A DNA stretch of 64,000 nucleotides from the NCBI GenBank assembly GCA_013397795.1, contig VZTJ01001641.1:220332-284331 (forward strand), read 5' to 3'. This DNA is from Orthonyx spaldingii (Eukaryota > Chordata > Aves > Passeriformes > Orthonychidae). This document shows, one piece after another, positions 1-11,190 of this stretch. Positions within the stretch are counted from its first letter, which is position 1. Each line of letters begins with the position of its first letter. Below the pieces are notes generated by a model that was not told the origin of the DNA, did no database searches, and was given only the letters and a program-made list of their open reading frames with translations. Both the position numbers and the translations under genes were made by a program.

Positions 1-289
1 CAATTGCATTTCCATTTGAAAGCTTAGTGCCAATGGGCCAGAACATTAAAAATGTTAACACAAACCCAACATCTAACTTCTCATGTCCTGCAGTTTTTGA
101 ACATCTCTGGTATTTATGCGTTCAAGGATAGGCAAGGGCACAAAACAAACTTGTTCTTCTCAGGGTGGGTATTTCAAACTATCAGATGGATATGCCAATT
201 TTAATCAGAAATTAAAACCTTATATGAGGACTCAATGAAACAGAGCCAAGAAGAGCATGAGCCCTATGCACCCGTTACACACAAGTGAA
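1..289. other. Sequence 3' of DLG5
   Basis: Downstream of the inferred poly(A) site. No coding or RNA feature is visible. If the true cleavage site is further downstream, this is still 3' UTR. Confidence 0.5.
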
Positions 290-305
290 GTTACAGAAAT
301 TGACC

Positions 306-311
306 TTTATT
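306..311 (-). terminator. DLG5: Candidate distal poly(A) signal AATAAA
   Basis: AATAAA on the minus strand (TTTATT on plus). Cleavage would be expected 10-30 bases downstream, near 280-296. Confidence 0.6.
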
Positions 312-537
312 TAGTAATCAGTTTCTTTCACTTTTTTTGATACAAAGTGACATTTTCATTTAGTACAGAAAAGTCCATGTCAAAACAGTACCTGTCTGTT
401 TCAGTTGTACCACTGGAGTCTACTCTGATCTCCAACTTTAAAAAACAAACAAAAAAAAATTGAGATAAACAAAAAACAACTTCTGTCCCTCACCATGAGA
501 AGTACTTGGACTACAAATTAATCCGTACCATTTCATA

Positions 538-543
538 TTTATT
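538..543 (-). terminator. DLG5: Candidate proximal poly(A) signal AATAAA
   Basis: A second AATAAA on the minus strand, 232 bases upstream of the distal one. It would give a 3' UTR shorter by about 230 bases. Confidence 0.4.
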
Positions 544-2025
544 AATTTATATATACAGTATTATAACAGTATGGCATAATACTATATATATATTAGATGT
601 TTTCATAGTTCAGAATACTCCATATAGTGTATAACTATATAAATACTATAAAAAGTATTTTGAACTATAAAATAGCAACTGTAAAACAGAATTTAAATTT
701 AGGACCAGATCTTTCTTGAAGAACTGTGCAAGAAGAATCCCTTTTTTTAATTATAAAAGCTGCAAACAGAAGCAAAATTACAGCCTGTAGTGTAAAACTA
801 GAAACCCTACATAATGAAATGTTAGAAACAGTGACTGAGAAGCAGGTCTACTCAAACAATATTTTAAAAACAATTAAAATACAGTACCCAGGAAACATGG
901 CACAAGAGACAGAAGAAACAGGTACAAAACCTGTGTTAGGAACACAGAGTCAGAAGTGCAAAAACCAAAAAGGGAACTGATATAATAGAGTTTGGTACAA
1001 CAGGTAAATAAGTCTTGCAACCAAAACTAAACGATCACTTATTTTTTGACAGTGAAAACACTAACAATTTAGTACCTTTCTAAAGGCTTTTAATCAAAGC
1101 CCTAAAACTGTGTCTGCTCTTAAATAAAAACAGTCTATGTGAATGCTACACACTGAAGTACAAAGCTTAAGAATTACCCTGCAAAATTGCACCAACATAA
1201 GCTTTCCATATTTACAGTATCTAAAAGTGACAGAACACAGCATGCTAGGCCTAGTTTATGACTCCTCTCCACCAGTACTTAATCCAGGCCTAACAACCAA
1301 AAATTATTATTCGTCAACACATGTTAAGCTTGGATTGCTCAGATACATTATGACATTTAAATATTAGCTTCATGCATAAAACAAGAAACGGTATTTTGAA
1401 AGACAAGCATTGACAGGATACAAACAGTGGTCTGCCCTGTGTAGGAGTGTACTTCCTTTTGAGCTTACTCCCAAGACGTACCAATCCAATCCCACATTAT
1501 TACCTGGTTGTCAAGTCAACAATGTGCTTAGAAATGGTCAAAATTGTAACTAAGAGTCACACTGTGCATAAACTGTCTGCTCATACTCAGAAATTTCACT
1601 CCATTTCAGAGAGTTACCTCATTAAGTGAAAAGACACAGAGTTAAAAAAAGAACAAAACAAAAGAAAAAGACATTCAAGTAAACAGCAAGAACCAAATAC
1701 TTTGAAAAGGTTTTTGTAAACTTGTCATTCTACAGGGTTTTGCAGCATTGTTAAATTCCTTACTCATGGACAAGTACACACAGGTCACAACCCTCGTGAC
1801 AATCTGTCATGTGTACATGTACGACGTAAGAGACAAGCTCGGTGAAGTGATCTACCCCTTCCCACATGCCTCGTCAGGTCCTTGTGTGTTCAGTGTTATC
1901 ATTCCCCTTCATGAATCAGAAATCACTTATGGATATCTTTATAAAGACAGAAATTAATTGAGTCCGTCGGACAGAAAGTTAGTTGGTTATTTACATCTGG
2001 AAAACAGTTTCACAGCAAAATAAAT

Positions 2026-2129
2026 CTACAGTGGGCCAGCTGGGATCCACAGGACCTTGTTTTGTTCTTGGTCGACAGTTGTCATAATCTGAGTGCAAAT
2101 GCTTGAAAGGGCTCCTCCCTGGACAATGC
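2026..2129 (-). CDS. DLG5: DLG5 exon w32, coding part: C-terminus and stop
   Basis: 104 bases encoding residues 1886-1918, with Gly1885 completed at the junction, then the stop TAG at 2028-2026. It reads IVQGGALSSICTQIMTTVDQ, then EQNKVLWIPAGPL. The VLWIPA ending is characteristic of DLG5. Acceptor is ctccag. The exon continues as 3' UTR. Confidence 0.97.
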
Positions 2130-4502
2130 CTGGAGAAGAAGAAAACCCACACACAAATGAGATTGAAACAGTTACGAGTAATTACCAAGAGCAGTCTACT
2201 GCATTTATCTTCAAAGTGTTTATCAACAGATCAGAATTAAGCAACTCAACTCAGTATCTGACAGATGCACGGGTCTATTTAAAAAAAAATAAACAGAGCA
2301 AAGAGGTCAAGCATTCAATACACAGTTTCTTCTGCTAGCTTCTAAAACAATCCAGGGAAGTCAAGGAACTGATGGCTATAATCAACTAAGACAACTGTTT
2401 TGTAAGAGGTCTCCATGTACTATTTTCAGAGGCATCAGGTGGCAAAGTTTAAGTCTAAAGATGGTCAGAACCTGCTATAATAAACCTTCTCTGTTCAACA
2501 TGTGGTGTTAAGAGTTTTATATTTACAGGGTAATATACATAGAGACTATAGCTGTAGCAACTAGACACTATTTACAAATATTAGAAGTAAATTATGAGCA
2601 GCTCACAGATTGCTGAGCTAAATAAAACAGCAGTGGTTGCTACTCCAATTCTTATCATCAACTACATTCAAGGAACAAAAGGCCAACACAAAGCAACACC
2701 CTGAAAATCAATTCAAAAGATAAAGGAACACCTTTTATTCTACCCTTGCTAAACATAAAAAGTAAAATGCCAACACTGACACATGAGAGGAGAACATATT
2801 GTCTTTAATACTCAGAAACTGAGGAACTTCATGACTTGAGAAATATGTCAACAAAGCCTCTGGCCACAGCTACCACTAATGCTGAAAAAGTATGGAAAGT
2901 CTTACACAGCTTAAGGCATAATTTTTCTTTTTGAAAACAGAAAATATGATGTCACATAAACACATAATATTTGGCTCAGCAATATATAATATAGTTAATG
3001 ATGTCATTCTATTTGGATACAGAACACAGTAACTGAAAACGTCTATGAAAGGTGACACATGGCAGGGAATAAGTGATTCAGATTACACAGTGTGTTCATA
3101 ACTTGGTAGAGGAAACAAAGCCAACTTGAAGGTCAGTCAAAAAGTGAACTTTGTGAAGTACTTAAAGAGCTCTGATCTGAGAGAGTATGACCTATAGCTC
3201 CATGACTAACCTACCATGTACAACGTGCCTATCTACAGGATTATTTTATGTCCAACATTATAGCTTTAACAAGTTTAAATGTCAATGCAATTTGAACACC
3301 AACCCTCTCTGACTACCAGCATCTGGAAGTGTTGATGACAGCTGGAGTCCATTACACTTGGTACCAACAGAAGGAGGCCCTTCCCATGGGACATATGAGA
3401 AGATACACATAAGAGTCTTGGACTGAGTGCCACTTCCACTATCAGGGTGAAACTAAAATGCCACAAATGACTAAACAAGAAGTAGAAGATAACATGTGGC
3501 AAGGCAATCTGGCCATGTGCATGTCAGATTTTCTGAAGGTTTAGTGTGTATCATGTAAAAAGCATTTGTATGGCTATTACATAAGAGGTAAATTATTTAG
3601 TTGAGCTTCTCTCAGGATGCACTGAGAGAGCTCTAAACTAAACACACCCCTTTGTCTCTCTGCACCTGGCAGTTATACCTCAAAGTATTTCTGTAAGAAT
3701 ACCATTGTTCAGGGGACGAAAAGTTAGATTTTGGCTAGTTTAGGGTGTTTGTTCTTTTTTTTAAGTTATGTTGCCATGCACATCAAGATACATTCAAAAG
3801 AGCGGGGATAAAATTCTAGGTATGTGGAACCACATGGGAGTATACTCTGAAATGAACAGAGACAGTCTCCAAATACTGTTTTCTTTCTCCGGTAAAAATA
3901 CTACAAACCAAGATTTATTTCATAATTTTATGAAGTTAAAAAGGCTTCTAAAGTTGAATTTAATTATTCCAAATTACAATGCATGCTCAAGAAACCTTGG
4001 ACAATTTTTTTTCCATTGTTGACACATTTAAAGTATGTCTCACAAATCACAAAATCACACAGAATTACAGAAAGGCTGGAGTTCGAATGGGCCTTTGGAA
4101 ATCATAATTTGTTAATTTAAACTACAAGGGTTTCTGTTGTTTTATTTGATTTTTACAATTAAAAAAAACTTCTGCTCCTTACATGGTATACCACTGACAA
4201 CATTATGTCATATTGTCAAATTCTGACCATATTTTCTATAATACTGGCCAGTAATAAAACCTTTTCAGAAGCTCTTTAGATCATAAGATTCATAACATTC
4301 AGAACAAAAGCATGTAGAAAATGTCTGTCTTGACATTTTCTCTCCTGGTAAAATAAATTAACAGAACATGAGTTTGTGAAAAGGGAAGGCAAAATGAAAA
4401 AAATCCAAGGTGCTCATTGAAGGGACATTGATCTTTTGAATTAAAGTGCAAAAGGATGAAATTACCACTGTGTTCTTATTGAAAGTTTGATTAAATACTA
4501 AC
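2130..4502 (-). other. 2.4-kb intron between w31 and w32
   Basis: Contains a CR1 tail fragment at about 4045-4105; otherwise nothing recognised. Confidence 0.7.
4045..4105 (-). repeat. CR1 3' end fragment
   Basis: The plus strand reads AATCACAAAATCACACAGAA, then a GGAGTTCGAATGGGCCTTTG block and AATCAT. This is the reverse complement of a CR1 terminus (octamer repeats, then the conserved 3' UTR). Diverged and about 60 bases long. Confidence 0.7.
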
Positions 4503-4612
4503 CTGTAAAGTACTTGCTATATTCCTGTTCTATTTTTTGAGCTGTCTCAAATTGTTCTTTGGAATGTTTTTGTGTAACTTTGTCCCTCAGGAAGATTGGG
4601 TCTTTTTGCTCT
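4503..4612 (-). CDS. DLG5: DLG5 exon w31: GK-like domain
   Basis: 110 bases encoding residues 1849-1884 plus one base: EQKDPIFLRDKVTQKHSKEQ, then FETAQKIEQEYSKYFT. The acceptor follows an exceptionally long T-rich tract (about 45 bases at 4616-4660). Donor is gttagt. Confidence 0.96.
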
Positions 4613-4615
4613 CTG

Positions 4616-4660
4616 AAAAAAAAAAAAAAACAAACAAAAGAGACAAAAAAAAAAGAAACA
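4616..4660. repeat. A-rich tract serving as long polypyrimidine tract of the w31 acceptor
   Basis: A-runs on the plus strand, hence nearly uninterrupted T on the sense strand, ending at the cag acceptor of w31. Confidence 0.8.
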
Positions 4661-6132
4661 CCTTGTACAAGAGTAATTTTTTTAAATGTACTTGAAAAGA
4701 GTCCCTCTAGCTGGGTGAATACAAAGGCTAATTCACATGCAAGCAGACTCCTAGGCCCAGAGCGCCATCTACTGTGTTTCAGCAGTATCAGCAGAGTCAT
4801 CAGGATAATTTCAGTGCTAACAAATTTATTTCCTATCAGACCAAGAAAGTATTTCTTTAGAGTTTCAGAAACTGGGAGGCAGTTGAGGAAGAAAGAATGT
4901 GATTTTTACCAGTTCATTTGAATTGGATCATCATCTCACATACATGCCAGTATCCCCTACACAAAGCTGGGCATGAGTACCACTCTTCTAAGGACTTGTG
5001 AAGTATCAAGCAACAAGCAAATACAGTATTTCCATGTTTTCATATATGACACATTTTTGAGATGCCCCTTTTTCTATTATATAAGCTCTTGAAAATAAAA
5101 TAAGAAAAAAAAAAGAGAAATACAAATGCTAAAATAATTATTTAAAAACGTAATTACTAAACTAACCTATCACTTCTGTGGAGCATTTCAGAGAATGGCA
5201 ATAGAACCTGTGCTGTATCAAAAAGGGTGTTTGGAAAAACCTTTGGTGCTCAAAACAGGCAGAGACAACGTGCCACTGCAACTTATATTGATGACTGCCA
5301 GAAATCCTTGCTTGACTAGTTTGATCTCTGTCACTTTGCAAAAAGAGGAAAAAGCTGTAAAGGTCACCATTTCATTTCCAATGGGGGTCAAGACATGACA
5401 GTTTCATTTATCATTTAAGTGCACAATCCTACAGTAGTAATGAAATACACCTCGTTGCTTTATGCCCTGTTTCTGCTTTAAAGCAGTGATGCTTATCTTC
5501 TTTATTAAATAGATAGTAACCAAATTCACCTACAGATCAAGAATATAAGAAGTATTCAACTTTAAGTATGAAGAGGGCACAAGTGTAAGATTTCTTAGCA
5601 AAGGTGTTTCTTAATATTCATGTTGGGAGATTATGTACCTTCTTGCCAAATCAATCTGTCAAAATGTGTGAAGGTTTTCTCAAACATCAGGGGAGGGACC
5701 GGGGTTTGCAACTCGTGTGTTCTGTTCCTGGCTATATTCAAGTAGGAATTTTACAATTACTGAAAAAACACCACCTGAGAAGACCACAGCATACACACTA
5801 TGTGGCAAAAGGGGACTTCCCTTGCTTTGTTTACTGGAGAATGAAGGTGGGAAAGCTGAGGTTATGAATCAACTGGCACTGCATCCATACCCTCAGCCCT
5901 TCTAAGAAGACGAACAGCTCTTTGTCATGGTCAATACTTAATCCTCAACAGATCTCTCCCATAACTGTCTTACAATTTACTACAAAGGTTAGCAGGAAAG
6001 ATCCTCCTGGAGGACATTCAGTTTGGTCTCCATGAAATTCTTTGAAAGATTCACTTAATTGTCATGCAACCCAAATGAAGTTAAGACCATATACCTCACA
6101 GTGGGTTTGATGAGGATTAATTTCCCCATTTT

Positions 6133-6276
6133 ACAGAATCACAGAATGTTCTGAGTTGGAAAGGACCCAGAAGGATCATTGAGTCCAGCTCGTCAGTGAG
6201 TGGTCCATACAGTGCCCAAACCCACAATCTTGGAGTCATTAGCACCAAGCTCTGACCAACTGAGCCAATCCCAGTG
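6133..6276 (-). mobile_element. tRNA-Ile-derived SINE with CR1 tail (TguSINE1-like)
   Basis: On the minus strand, 6276-6202 aligns by eye to tRNA-Ile(AAU): an intact A box TGGCTCAGTTGG, an anticodon loop GCTAATGACTCC and a degraded B box (GGTTTGGGCACTG). The following 6201-6133 is a CR1 3' tail ending CATTCTGTGATTCTGT. A head of about 75 bases plus a tail of about 69 bases fits a CR1-mobilised SINE. Such elements were described in zebra finch. It lies in the sense orientation of DLG5, and no clear target-site duplication is visible. Confidence 0.82.
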
Positions 6277-6385
6277 GCTGTTTTAAGAGATTAAGATGAC
6301 TAGGATTGAAATAAACAATAAAGGTAAAACAGACTTGTTTTAAGCTAGAATAAACATCCCTGAACTACACCCCTCACAGACTTAC

Positions 6386-6495
6386 TTGATTTGTTTAGCA
6401 TTTTTGTAGCGAATAAAAATTACAATAGGGTAGATATGAACACTGTGGAGCCGTTCGATGGCATGAGGAGCGATGTCAAGCAGACAATGACAATC
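6386..6495 (-). CDS. DLG5: DLG5 exon w30: GK-like domain
   Basis: 110 bases encoding residues 1812-1847 plus two bases: DCHCLLDIAPHAIERLHSVH, then IYPIVIFIRYKNAKQI. The CLLDI and PIVIFI strands are typical of MAGUK GK domains. Acceptor is cttag, donor gtaagt. Confidence 0.96.
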
Positions 6496-7257
6496 CTAAG
6501 ATCAAATGTAAATGCAAAACACTCATTCAGTTAAAGAGCACAAGCACACCTGCAAATCCCCCATTTTTTCCCCTACTTAAATCAGAGCAACCCAACAGAA
6601 TTTTGCCATACATTTAGCATTTTAGGGCTACTGAGCAATTTGTACCCAAAGGAATTATAACAAAACACAAAAGATGAAAAACTGCAAGAAATTGCATTCA
6701 TAGTACCAAAAGCATGCATTGATAGAAAAAAAAGTACTTGAAGAAGTCATGAAATGAAAACTCAGATTGAAATATATGCAATACGTTTTTTCAAAATTTA
6801 AATATTCCTATTAATTTTCTCTTTCAGAAATCATAAGCAAACACAAGCATAACTAGAACTTTCCACATGGTTTGACTGAAAATTCTAATGAACAGACTTT
6901 AAGTAACATCTGTCTCCAGGATCATGATGATGTTTATATTCTGCATGACTGCATTAAATGGAATAGGCAAAATAATTAAATCATTTTTTGGAGGGGGTAG
7001 AGGATAGAATTTAAGAAAATTATTTTTAACTATATTTAGTAATACTGTAGTAATACGAATATTTCTAATTTCTATAAAGGTGAGCTTGTTTTAAATAGTC
7101 ATATGCCAAAGTAAGGTAAGTTTTATTTTATTTAGAGGCCTGGGGAACAGTTCTCTCTCTCTGAATGTCTTAAAGGATGACACTGCTAACATAAATTCCA
7201 CCCCCCAATATAAGTATGCAAATTGCACAAAAAACTACAGCGTTAAAATTGACTCAC

Positions 7258-7385
7258 CTTTTCTGTTATCTCTTTTATTGAAGCTACAGTTGTCACATCA
7301 AAATGTCCACTCCTCCGTTTGTAATCGATAAACAAACAATCCTTCACACCTCGCTCAATGGCTTGCTGGGAAGCTTTCATAACCT
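7258..7385 (-). CDS. DLG5: DLG5 exon w29: GK-like domain
   Basis: 128 bases completing Glu1769 and encoding residues 1770-1811: VMKASQQAIERGVKDCLFID, then YKRRSGHFDVTTVASIKEIT. Acceptor is aaacag, donor gtgagt. Confidence 0.96.
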
Positions 7386-7581
7386 CTGTTTCACAGAAAA
7401 GATCCCCTTTCATTACTGTTCCTTAGGCACAGAAGAAGGCTAAGCAGACAGTGTCCGCAAATTCAGATTCTTGGGGTTTTATCCATGTTTGTGTTATCAT
7501 TTTGTTCATTTGTACAGATGTTACTATCACGTATTCTAAGCATTATAACCATTCTAAAATTGGTTATATTTGCATACTTAC

Positions 7582-7725
7582 CAAGAGGACATCTGCAAAA
7601 TTTTCCAGGGGATTCTTTGACCAGCATGTCTTTCACAGCATCAAGTAGAGGTCCTAGAATAAGGACAGGCCTTGGGGAGGTACAGTCCACTTTCTGGACA
7701 CGCTGATAAGCCAGACTTGCAGAAT
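7582..7725 (-). CDS. DLG5: DLG5 exon w28: GK-like domain start
   Basis: 144 bases encoding residues 1722-1768, with Asp1721 completed at the junction. SLAYQRVQKVDC is followed by RPVLILGPLLDAVKDMLV. The nucleotide-binding P-loop of true guanylate kinases (GxxGxGK[ST]) is replaced by GPLLDAVKD, so ATP binding is not expected. The domain is a protein-interaction module, as known for MAGUKs. Acceptor is gtgtag, donor gtaagt. Confidence 0.96.
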
Positions 7726-8408
7726 CTACACACACAGAAGGTATTTATTAAAATATACATTACCTGACATTCCTCAGAGAAGCAAAAGTATCCTGATAGT
7801 AATAATGAGAAGACCCCTCAGCAAGGGGACCTTGACAAATACAAAATAAAGTCAGTCACTATCACAATTTTTCCACTTGACAGCTGAAAATAGACATTTT
7901 TCTAACTGAACCTAGTGTTCAATTAGAAAAACTGAAATCCCCACCTTCACCAATCATCCCTAAAAACAACTGACAATATTTGGTATCTCTGGTTTGATTT
8001 GTTGAGCTCTTACAAGGAAGTAAGCATTGTAACCAACATGATTTTTCTAAAGGAGTGAAGAAATAAAAATGAAGATTTTGAAAGGTGCACAGGATTTCTG
8101 TCTAGACTAAGCAACCGGGACAGAAATTAAATAGTTGAAAGGAAGATCAAAACCATGCATCAAAAATAATCTCCGTCTCCAAATGAAATAGTAATGCTAA
8201 TAGGTCTAGGAATAAATTACCAAAATATTATTTTGAAACACACTGGCTTGTAATTTAATACTGAAAAAAAATATTATTAGACGTAATGATCACCATTTGT
8301 ATTCAGAGCAATTAGAAAGTAACATTGTTTGTTGTGCTGGGCTACACCTGATTAAAAATGAAACAGAAGTAAAGGCAAACCCCTCCCAAGTATAACAAAG
8401 GTACTTGC

Positions 8409-8605
8409 CATCCAAGAAAGGAATTGAATCTGTACTGATTGTATCAAGAGCCAGTAAATCTTTTCCATCTTTGGAACCACTTCGCTTATGTTTATGCTTT
8501 CTTCTGAAAAATGACCGCCTTGCTGCTGCTGACAATGTCTTAGATGAACTGTTTTCATCTTTAGCCTCAGACATACTGTGTCTCCTGTAGAATTCCTGAT
8601 CCATC
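8409..8605 (-). CDS. DLG5: DLG5 exon w27: SH3 end and basic hook; GC donor
   Basis: 197 bases encoding residues 1656-1720 plus one base. MDQEFYRRHSMSEAKDENSS follows the SH3. RRSFFRRKHKHKRSGSKDGK is the strongly basic hook between SH3 and GK. It ends DTISTDSIPFLD plus a G. The donor reads G|GCAAGT, a GC donor. The nearest GT, four bases downstream, would shift the frame of w28. Confidence 0.93.
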
Positions 8606-8907
8606 CTAGAGTAAAACAGACAAAATGGTTGGTATTTAAAGTTATCTTTTTAAAATTTTTTGACAGTGTAATGGCTGGTGATGCTGTGCCTGACGCACTC
8701 CAAGACATTGTCATTTCTAATTTACTATTTGGCTTGATAGAGTAATATATGTAATTAATGTATATTAAAATATGCCACCCCTAAAATGACATGTCTAAGA
8801 ATTACTATTTCTCAGAAGCAAACAAGTCTTCTATACCACACCTCACTAGTCAGACTTTTAGAGAGAAATACTTTTCAAAGATGAATACAGTAACTGAGGT
8901 CACTTAC

Positions 8908-9078
8908 ATATATTTACTTGGAATCTGTCCTCTTTCCAGCTTCTGAGCATTCTCGTCTAGCTGCCAAGCCATCCAACAACCAAAATTTCCCTGTGGTAGA
9001 GTGTCATCCACATATAAAATGTCATCTTTCTTAAAGCTTAAATCCTGTTCCATCTCTGCCAGACGGTCATAAAGTGCT
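8908..9078 (-). CDS. DLG5: DLG5 exon w26: SH3 domain
   Basis: 171 bases encoding residues 1599-1654 plus two bases. ALYDRLAEMEQDLSFKKDDI is the ALYD-type SH3 opening; CWMAWQLDE and GQIPSKY are the later strands. MAGUK SH3 domains usually pack against the GK domain rather than binding standard PxxP ligands. Acceptor is tccag, donor gtaagt. Confidence 0.97.
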
Positions 9079-9366
9079 CTGGAAAGGAAGACAAAAAGGC
9101 TCTGCAACTGCTTTCCATCAACTCAAGGGAAGAACACACCTTTTTTGAAAAAAGTTAACAGATTAGTGGCACACACATTTCAAGAACACACAAGGAGTGA
9201 AAAGATATACTAGACTGTGTACTCATTGTCAGAGAATATCTAGATAAATTAGTAAACTTCCAATTTAAAAAAACATGGCAAAACTGACTGTTCTAGCTCT
9301 CTCTCATGATGGTCAGCATATTATCCTAACAGCCTTATGCTCCTATTACTAGTCATGCTCAAATAC

Positions 9367-9515
9367 CTGATGTAGAATCCATCTCCAGGAAGCTCTTTTA
9401 TCTTATTAAACTCTTCTATTCTGTATTGAGTCTTTATTTTGATGTTTTCTCCAGGTTTCAACATTTCAAGATAAGCTTCCTCAGCTGTTTTATTTCGCAT
9501 GTCAATGGACCCATA
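9367..9515 (-). CDS. DLG5: DLG5 exon w25: PDZ4 end and SH3 start
   Basis: 149 bases encoding residues 1549-1597 plus two bases: YGSIDMRNKTAEEAYLEMLK completes PDZ4 (about 1498-1579), and LPGDGFYI leads into the SH3 domain. Acceptor is tgcag, donor gtattt. Confidence 0.96.
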
Positions 9516-10468
9516 CTGCAAAACACAAAAAGAAACTTTTAGATGTGAAATTTTATTTTAACAAGCAATAGAACTAGGTGAGCTTGAAAAACACGCAAAA
9601 CGAATTGGTTTTTCTCACTTGAAGGTTCTATATACAAGTAAGTCTTGTCACTTAACTCTAGTACAGTGTGCACCTTAAGATGTCTAGCAGGAGACTGAGG
9701 CATTACAGCAGAAAATAAAAAACTCAAGTGCAAATAGCAGAGAGGTACTGTGAGAGCACTTTTTCAAAACGTTTTCCAAGTATAAGCTGAGAATCATAAA
9801 ATTCACACTGAAAAAATTTAATATTTTTAAGGACAGCAAGTGGTCTGAAGGAAGTCATAAACGTGACTACAAAGCAAAATCTGGATAATAGAAGTTCCAT
9901 GAGAGAGTCTCAGTACTCACTTGTATCTGGAAAGGTCATAAAGACATGTGTTTATCACCTTAACAGTCTTGACAAGTAGATAAATCTTCTCATTTCAGAT
10001 CCAGAAAGCAGAGTCAAAGACACAATATATGGTTTTCCCTAAACTCTCATTAGAATTTCCTAGTAGCAAGACCAATATTGGTCTGTGTTTTACAATATCT
10101 TTCATATTGTTACCTTTCTCCTACATACAGCAATTGGATTCAAAGCTTCCCATTTAGATGAAGGGAGCAGGTCTTAATAACTATAAGTAGACATACGTGA
10201 GTCCTTCAAACTTTGGGGCATCTACAGTGGTAAAGCAAACTTTGTGCTATCTACAGTGATAGCTCTTCAGGTTCACATCATCCAGCTCCTCATGAGCTGC
10301 AGCCAAAATGCAAGTTTGCTTTCTGACCATTCTTACCCAGCTTTTGTGGCAGGAACTCAACATGCACAAAACATTGCACACTGCGGGACAGCACAGCACT
10401 TGGTACTTCCCTCTTTATATCATCCCAGCCATTTGTCAGTATGCTGCAGACTTTTCTGAAGTGCTTAC

Positions 10469-10652
10469 CTCAAGTATCATGTCACCCAAGACTAGTCCAT
10501 CAGGTCCTTTTGCTGGGCTATCATCATCTACATCTGAGACAAATATTCCATACAGGTTTCCACCACATATCTGGATCCCAAGATCAACTTGAGATTTTTT
10601 AACAACAACAATTCTAGGTTCAGGGGTCCTTTTGTTTGTGTCCACGGGGACC
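10469..10652 (-). CDS. DLG5: DLG5 exon w24: PDZ4, most of the domain
   Basis: 184 bases encoding residues 1488-1548. PRIVVVKKSQVDLGIQICGG has the DLGI binding loop; GIFVSDVDDDSPAKGPDGL and LGDMILE follow. Acceptor cgaaag is preceded by a short pyrimidine stretch; donor is gtaagc. Confidence 0.96.
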
Positions 10653-11025
10653 CTTTCGAGAGAAAGAAATAACACACATACTAGAATTTGAAAACTTGCA
10701 TTGCAGAAAATCAACTTGCCATCTGAAGAATATATATGTATATAAGTATTATTCAGAATAAATCACCTGCAGACAGAGTCTTATATGACAAACATCATCT
10801 TTCCAACTAAACCAATCTTGCACAAAATTTTCTTCACTCCTTGCAGACCTCATGTTTCAGAAACAGTCTGAAAACATGTACGTTTATATCCTGGCGTCCA
10901 CTTAACTTGTCCGCTGACTTATTTCAACCAGACACAGCATTCACAGAAGTAACTTCATTTTTTAATACCCTTCATATCCACCCTGATCAATTATTTTCCT
11001 TTAAGACAAAAGTTTTACTCTCTAC

Positions 11026-11190
11026 CTTAAGGAATTCCGCGGACTTGTAGTTGGAGTGGTTTGTTTGGATGGCGGTGTCATTGTTCCTTCATCCTGTTCA
11101 CTCACAGTGTCGATTACAGAACGATTGTCAGGCGTTGCAGCTCCACTGCCTTGAGGGGTGGAATGATTACTCACAGGTTCTAAACGAGAA
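11026..11190 (-). CDS. DLG5: DLG5 exon w23: Ser/Thr/Pro linker between PDZ3 and PDZ4
   Basis: 165 bases encoding residues 1433-1486 plus two bases: NHSTPQGSGAATPDNRSVID, then SEQDEGTMTPPSKQTTPTTS. Low complexity, probably disordered. Symmetric phase. Acceptor is catag, donor gtagag. Confidence 0.93.

Larger units (their letters stand above)
290..2025 (-). other. DLG5: DLG5 3' UTR
   Basis: About 1.7 kb from the stop to a canonical poly(A) signal at 306-311, a length plausible for DLG5. It is AT-rich, with an AU-rich, hairpin-prone patch at about 536-670. No open frame here is convincing. The exact 3' end is inferred. Confidence 0.75.
4613..6385 (-). other. 1.8-kb intron between w30 and w31
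   Basis: Contains the tRNA-Ile/CR1 SINE at 6133-6276 and the long pyrimidine tract beside w31. No exon is supported in the remainder. Confidence 0.7.

Noticed and set aside
6202..6276. Possible functional tRNA-Ile gene (AAU anticodon) on the minus strand
   Set aside because: The B box is degraded, the acceptor stem does not pair, and the sequence runs directly into a CR1 tail. It is a SINE head.
8399..8408. GT donor four bases downstream of the GC donor of w27
   Set aside because: It would put the conserved GK-domain exon w28 out of frame; the GC donor restores the known protein sequence.
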